Shown here piece after piece: positions 8,603-11,291 of a stretch of 11,291 nt of DNA (positions within the stretch are counted from its first letter, which is position 1; every line of letters begins with the position of its first letter). Source of the DNA: Rhodobacterales bacterium (GTDB taxonomy: Bacteria; Pseudomonadota; Alphaproteobacteria; Rhodobacterales; Rhodobacteraceae); contig JAAFIJ010000057.1 in assembly GCA_013298675.1 (NCBI GenBank), positions 1 through 11,291 of the forward strand, given 5' to 3'. Made by a program: the position numbers and the translations under genes. Below the pieces are notes generated by a model. It worked only from the letters and a program-made list of their open reading frames with translations. It was not told the origin of the DNA and did not search any database.

Positions 8603-8624
8603 TCAATTTACGGGGAGTTACCGA

Positions 8625-9710
8625 ATGCTTAAAAGAACCCTACTTGCGACTGCGGCGCTTGGCCTTGGCCTGGCATTTGCAGGCGGTGCAAATGCGATGG
8701 ACAAAGTAAAGGCGTGCTTCGTCTATGTTGGTCCTGTGGGCGACGGCGGCTGGACATTCCAGCATGACCAAGGGCGTCTTGATGTGATCGCCGCTTTTGG
8801 CGACAAAGTGGACGCCTCGACCTTTCAGGAAAACGTCCCAGAGGGCGCGGATGCTGAGCGGGTTTTGACCCAGATGGCCTTGGGCGGCTGTAACATCATC
8901 TTCACAACGTCTTTTGGCTATATGGACGCGACAAACGCAGTTGCCGCCAAATTCCCAGACGTCAAGTTTGAACATGCAACCGGCTACAAGCGCGACAGCG
9001 CCAACGTGTCGACCTATAACGCCCGCTTCTATGAAGGCCGGGCCGTAACGGGCACCATCGCTGGCCGCATGACCAAGTCGAACAAGATCGGCTACATCGG
9101 TTCTTTCCCGATCCCAGAGGTTATTCAGGGCATCAACGCGTCGTTCATTCACGCCAAGAAAGTAAACCCAGACGTCACCATGTCAATCGTTTGGGCCTAC
9201 ACTTGGTTTGATCCGGCGAAAGAGGCTGACGCCGCAAAAGCTCTGATCGAGCAAGGCGTCGACGTCATTCTGCAGCACACCGATTCCACCGCGCCATTGG
9301 CAGAAGCAGCCAAAACACCCGGCGTGATCGGCTTTGGTCAGGCATCTGACATGGCAGAGTACAAGCCAAGCCCACGCGTTTCGGCCATCATCGACAACTG
9401 GGGCCCTTACTATGTCGAACGTATCGGCGCGCTTTTGGACGGCACATATGAGCAAAAAGATACATGGGCCGGCATCGGTGGCGGTGAAGTGAAAATCGGT
9501 GATATCACCGAAGCGGTTCCAGCAGAGGTCAAAGCCGAAGCAGAGGCGCTGGCAGCATCGATTGGTGACGGATCCTATCACCCCTTCACCGGTCCTTTGA
9601 ACAAGCAAGACGGCTCGCCTTGGTTGGCAGACGGCGTTGTGGCAAATGACGGCGAACTGGCAGGCATGATGTTCTACGTCGAAGGCATTGTGGGCGATAT
9701 CCCACAGTAA
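8625..9710 (+). CDS. BMP-family periplasmic substrate-binding protein (purine/nucleoside ABC transporter)
   Basis: This 361-aa protein is the substrate receptor for the transporter encoded just upstream. It begins with a Sec signal peptide, MLKRTLLATAALGLGLAFAG then GANA, with predicted cleavage after A24. There is no lipobox cysteine, so a soluble periplasmic protein is expected, unlike the lipoprotein PnrA/BmpA homologues. The mature part starts with the BMP-family segment VKACFVYVGPVGDGGWTFQHD (split 28-38 and 39-48). Other family-like stretches are EGADAERVLTQMALGGCNII (73-92), YEGRAVTGTIAGRM (136-149), KIGYIGSFPIPEVIQGINAS (154-173) and DVILQHTDSTAPLAEA (213-228). The frame stays open back to 8211, but that extension only overlaps permease 2. 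ATG 8625 has the signal peptide and GGGGAG 7 nt upstream. Codons here favour C-ending forms more than in the upstream genes, which fits high expression. Confidence 0.93.
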   Translation: MLKRTLLATAALGLGLAFAGGANAMDKVKACFVYVGPVGDGGWTFQHDQGRLDVIAAFGDKVDASTFQENVPEGADAERVLTQMALGGCNIIFTTSFGYMDATNAVAAKFPDVKFEHATGYKRDSANVSTYNARFYEGRAVTGTIAGRMTKSNKIGYIGSFPIPEVIQGINASFIHAKKVNPDVTMSIVWAYTWFDPAKEADAAKALIEQGVDVILQHTDSTAPLAEAAKTPGVIGFGQASDMAEYKPSPRVSAIIDNWGPYYVERIGALLDGTYEQKDTWAGIGGGEVKIGDITEAVPAEVKAEAEALAASIGDGSYHPFTGPLNKQDGSPWLADGVVANDGELAGMMFYVEGIVGDIPQ

Positions 9711-9741
9711 ATCTCGCAGACCTTGTCAAAGAATCGGAATT

Positions 9742-9769
9742 GGCCCGAGGCAACCGCCTTGGGCCTTTT
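9742..9769 (+). terminator. Rho-independent terminator after the binding-protein gene
   Basis: GGCCCGAGGC (9742-9751) pairs with GCCTTGGGCC (9756-9765) over 10 bp, including one G-T wobble, around an AACC loop. TTTT follows directly, then CATTT. It lies 31 bp after the binding-protein stop codon and before the FAD enzyme gene, so it probably ends the xdh-transporter transcript. The T-tract is short, so some readthrough into the next gene is possible. Confidence 0.85.
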
Positions 9770-9849
9770 CATTTGGCCGTTGCTTTGGCACGGTGCCGAA
9801 GGGGGCAACAGATGCCCCGATGACCAGCAACAAACCGGTAGGATGCAGC

Positions 9850-10920
9850 ATGTACGATTATGTCATCATTGGCGGCGGGATCGCTGGCATCTCAACCGCT
9901 GCGCGACTTTCGCATTTGGGCAAGGTGGTCTTGCTAGAGGGCGAGGCGCAACTCGCCTATCACGCTTCGGGCAGGTCGGCCGCCCTCTATGAGCCGCGAT
10001 ATGGCTTGGCACCGGTGGTCGCGTTGTCCATGGCGTCGGGGGCGTTTTTCAATTCGGTTCCGAACCTGTTGTCACCACGCGGCCTGATGATCCTCGCCAA
10101 AGAAGGAGAGGATCTGGCCTTTGAACATGACATTGCCACCATGGACATGCCCGAAATCAGCGTCGAAGCAGCGCGCGAGATCGTTCCAGTTATCAATCCG
10201 GATGTCGTCAAACGTGCCGCATTCGCAACCCACGCATGGGACATCGACACAGATCTTTTGGTACAAACCTTTGTCAAAGAGGCCCGCGCGAACGGTGCCG
10301 AGATTTTGACCAAAGAGCGGGTTCTTGCAATCGAAAAGACCTCGGCGGGGTGGCGCGTGAACACCCAAAGCGGTGAGTTTCGCGCAGCAATCCTTGTGAA
10401 TGCCGCGGGCGCATGGGTCGATGAAATTGCAGCGATGGCCGGGGTCAAGCCCCTGGGATTTCAGCCAAATCGGCGGTCGATGGCACGCATCCCTGCCCCC
10501 GGCGGTCATGATGTTTCACACTGGCCGATGGTGTTTGGGTGTGGCGAGACATGGTACGCAAAACCTGACGCGGGGGCACTGATCGTCTCGCCTGCCGAAG
10601 AACACCCGATGGCGCCGCATGACGCCTTTGCCGATGATATGGTCTTGGCAGAGGGGTTGGCGCGCTATGAGGAAATGATGACAGAGCCTGTCACGCGGCT
10701 GATTGCCAATTGGGCTGGACTGCGTACATTTTCGCCAGATCGGGTGCCGGTCATCGGATTTGACCCTGCCGAGCCTGCATTTTTCTGGGCTGCAGGTCAG
10801 GGTGGGTATGGGTTTCAGTCCTGCGATGCGATCAGCCGGTTGATTGCCGAACTTGTTGCAGGCAAACTCTCAAGCTTTACGCCAGAACTGGTCGCTGCAT
10901 TGAACCCGGGTAGGTTCTGA
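9850..10920 (+). CDS. FAD-dependent amine/D-amino-acid dehydrogenase (DAO family, D-arginine-dehydrogenase-like)
   Basis: This 356-aa flavoprotein starts with a Rossmann dinucleotide motif, YVIIGGGIAGISTAARLS (4-21), and ends in a DAO-type flavin cap, GQGGYGFQS (316-324). It resembles, from memory, Pseudomonas aeruginosa D-arginine dehydrogenase. Likely equivalents are Y51 (Y53), R208 or R209 (R222), Y236 (Y249), R292 (R305) and Q317 (Q336). The pocket positions H48 and E87 of that enzyme appear as L46 and L79, so a cationic substrate is unlikely. The expected reaction is oxidative deamination of a D-amino acid or related amine, with electrons passed to a quinone or other acceptor; the substrate is unknown. 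Upstream in-frame extensions exist (for example ATG 9820), but they cross or abut the terminator. ATG 9850 has AGGA (9840-9843) 6 nt upstream and places the FAD motif at the usual distance from the N-terminus. Its promoter is presumably in 9711-9849, or it is served by readthrough. Confidence 0.85.
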   Translation: MYDYVIIGGGIAGISTAARLSHLGKVVLLEGEAQLAYHASGRSAALYEPRYGLAPVVALSMASGAFFNSVPNLLSPRGLMILAKEGEDLAFEHDIATMDMPEISVEAAREIVPVINPDVVKRAAFATHAWDIDTDLLVQTFVKEARANGAEILTKERVLAIEKTSAGWRVNTQSGEFRAAILVNAAGAWVDEIAAMAGVKPLGFQPNRRSMARIPAPGGHDVSHWPMVFGCGETWYAKPDAGALIVSPAEEHPMAPHDAFADDMVLAEGLARYEEMMTEPVTRLIANWAGLRTFSPDRVPVIGFDPAEPAFFWAAGQGGYGFQSCDAISRLIAELVAGKLSSFTPELVAALNPGRF

Positions 10921-11005
10921 AACGCCTTTCGATCCCGGTCACTTATCATTGCGCCCGATGATTCGGCGTGTTCGGATCGTGGCGGTAACGGCGTAGCCTG
11001 TCCGC

Positions 11006-11200
11006 TTAGACGGCAATAAACGACAAAAGCGGTCGCTGGTGCAGACTGGCACGCTGTGCTGCGGTCAGATACGGCGGCTCGGTAAGGGTCCCACCCGCAT
11101 CCAACTGCCAGAGCTTACACAAACAACCTTTGGGACTGCCGCGCCCGTCAAAGAGCGCGGCCGCGACTGGCCAATTGTCCGGGATAACAGCGCGAAAGGA
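11006..11200 (-). pseudogene. Possible gene remnant, unrecognised
   Basis: On the minus strand 64 codons are open between TGA (11203-11201) and TAA (11008-11006), with no ATG, GTG or TTG start near the 5' end. The reading has protein-like composition, for example AVIPDNWPVAAALFDGRG, then GCLCKLWQLDAGG and EPPYLTAAQRASLHQRPLLS. After the TAA the same frame stays open again for 19 codons (RLRRYRHDPNTPNHRAQ) to a TGA at 10948-10946. This could be a decayed gene end, or chance reading in GC-rich DNA. I do not recognise a family. Confidence 0.25.
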
Positions 11201-11222
11201 TCAGTCGGTGCTGCCCATTCCC

Positions 11223-11291
11223 TTATCCGTCGATGCGGATCCGCGCGTTTGACGGGTCAAACGGGCTGTCTTCGACCACCACGGCATCCCA
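11223..11291 (-). CDS. Possible 3' end of an unrecognised minus-strand gene (partial)
   Basis: The minus strand is open from the window edge for 22 codons to TAA (11225-11223). It reads WDAVVVEDSPFDPSNARIRI then DG, and it would converge with the FAD enzyme gene. The composition looks protein-like, but the stretch is too short to identify. A strong inverted repeat lies inside it. The opposite strand offers an ATG at 11233 that is also open to the edge, without a clear ribosome-binding site. Confidence 0.3.
   Translation of the reverse strand, partial: WDAVVVEDSPFDPSNARIRIDG
11246..11263. repeat. 18-bp inverted repeat CGTTTGAC-GG-GTCAAACG
   Basis: The arms CGTTTGAC (11246-11253) and GTCAAACG (11256-11263) are exact reverse complements with a 2-bp centre. 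The tiny centre suits a dimeric DNA-binding site better than a transcriptional hairpin. A separate perfect palindrome, GCGGATCCGC, ends one base to the left of it. Confidence 0.6.

Larger units (their letters stand above)
10921..11291. other. Right-hand region with no confident gene
   Basis: Plus-strand frames directly after the FAD enzyme gene are broken by stops, and I see no clear terminator for that gene. The minus strand holds two weak reading-frame fragments, listed separately (11006-11200 and 11223-11291). The stretch also carries a perfect 10-bp palindrome GCGGATCCGC (11235-11244) and an 18-bp dyad (11246-11263). No tRNA, insertion-sequence end or recognisable mobile element was seen. 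Confidence 0.5.

Noticed and set aside
8211..8624. Upstream extension of the binding-protein frame
   Set aside because: It overlaps the permease 2 C-terminus in another frame and would bury the clear signal peptide and ribosome-binding site at 8625.
9688..9849. Upstream extension of the FAD enzyme frame
   Set aside because: It crosses the terminator and the end of the binding-protein gene. The FAD-binding motif starts at the expected position when ATG 9850 is used.
10921..11291. Possible insertion sequence or attachment site at the right end
   Set aside because: No terminal repeats, transposase-like motifs or tRNA fragment could be found. Only local palindromes are visible.

Overview
The window reads as a chromosomal segment of an alphaproteobacterium, most likely Rhodobacterales (Roseobacter/Rhodobacter type). 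This rests on the moderately high G+C content, dense ATGA-coupled genes, and XdhA, XdhB and XdhC proteins that closely match, from memory, the xanthine dehydrogenase of Rhodobacter capsulatus. No database search was run.

Layout. Positions 1-98 (minus strand) are the first 32 codons of DNA polymerase III alpha subunit (dnaE), cut by the window edge. A 237-bp divergent spacer (99-335) separates it from a plus-strand run of genes. xdhA (336-1727), xdhB (1724-4024) and xdhC (4014-4967) encode the FeS/FAD subunit, the molybdopterin subunit and the cofactor-insertion chaperone. The ABC transporter follows: a double-domain ATPase (4964-6505), two permeases (6536-7633, 7630-8565) and a periplasmic BMP-family binding protein (8625-9710). 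A strong rho-independent terminator (9742-9769) closes this unit. Behind it is a separately started FAD-dependent amine/D-amino-acid dehydrogenase of the DAO family (9850-10920). The last 371 bp hold no confident gene. They contain weak minus-strand reading-frame fragments and an 18-bp dyad.

How it works together. The BMP-type transporter is translationally coupled to xdhC, so the simplest reading is uptake of purine bases or nucleosides followed by oxidation of hypoxanthine/xanthine to urate by the XdhAB enzyme, with XdhC loading sulfurated molybdenum cofactor. No later step (uricase, allantoinase) and no guanine deaminase is present here. The relation of the DAO enzyme to this pathway is unclear, and the terminator suggests it is at least partly a separate transcription unit.

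I see no RNA genes, CRISPR arrays, insertion sequences or defence genes. This is mostly an ordinary catabolic and transport locus. The points worth a second look are small: a hairpin just before the binding-protein gene, changed substrate-pocket positions in the DAO enzyme, and the unexplained right-hand end.
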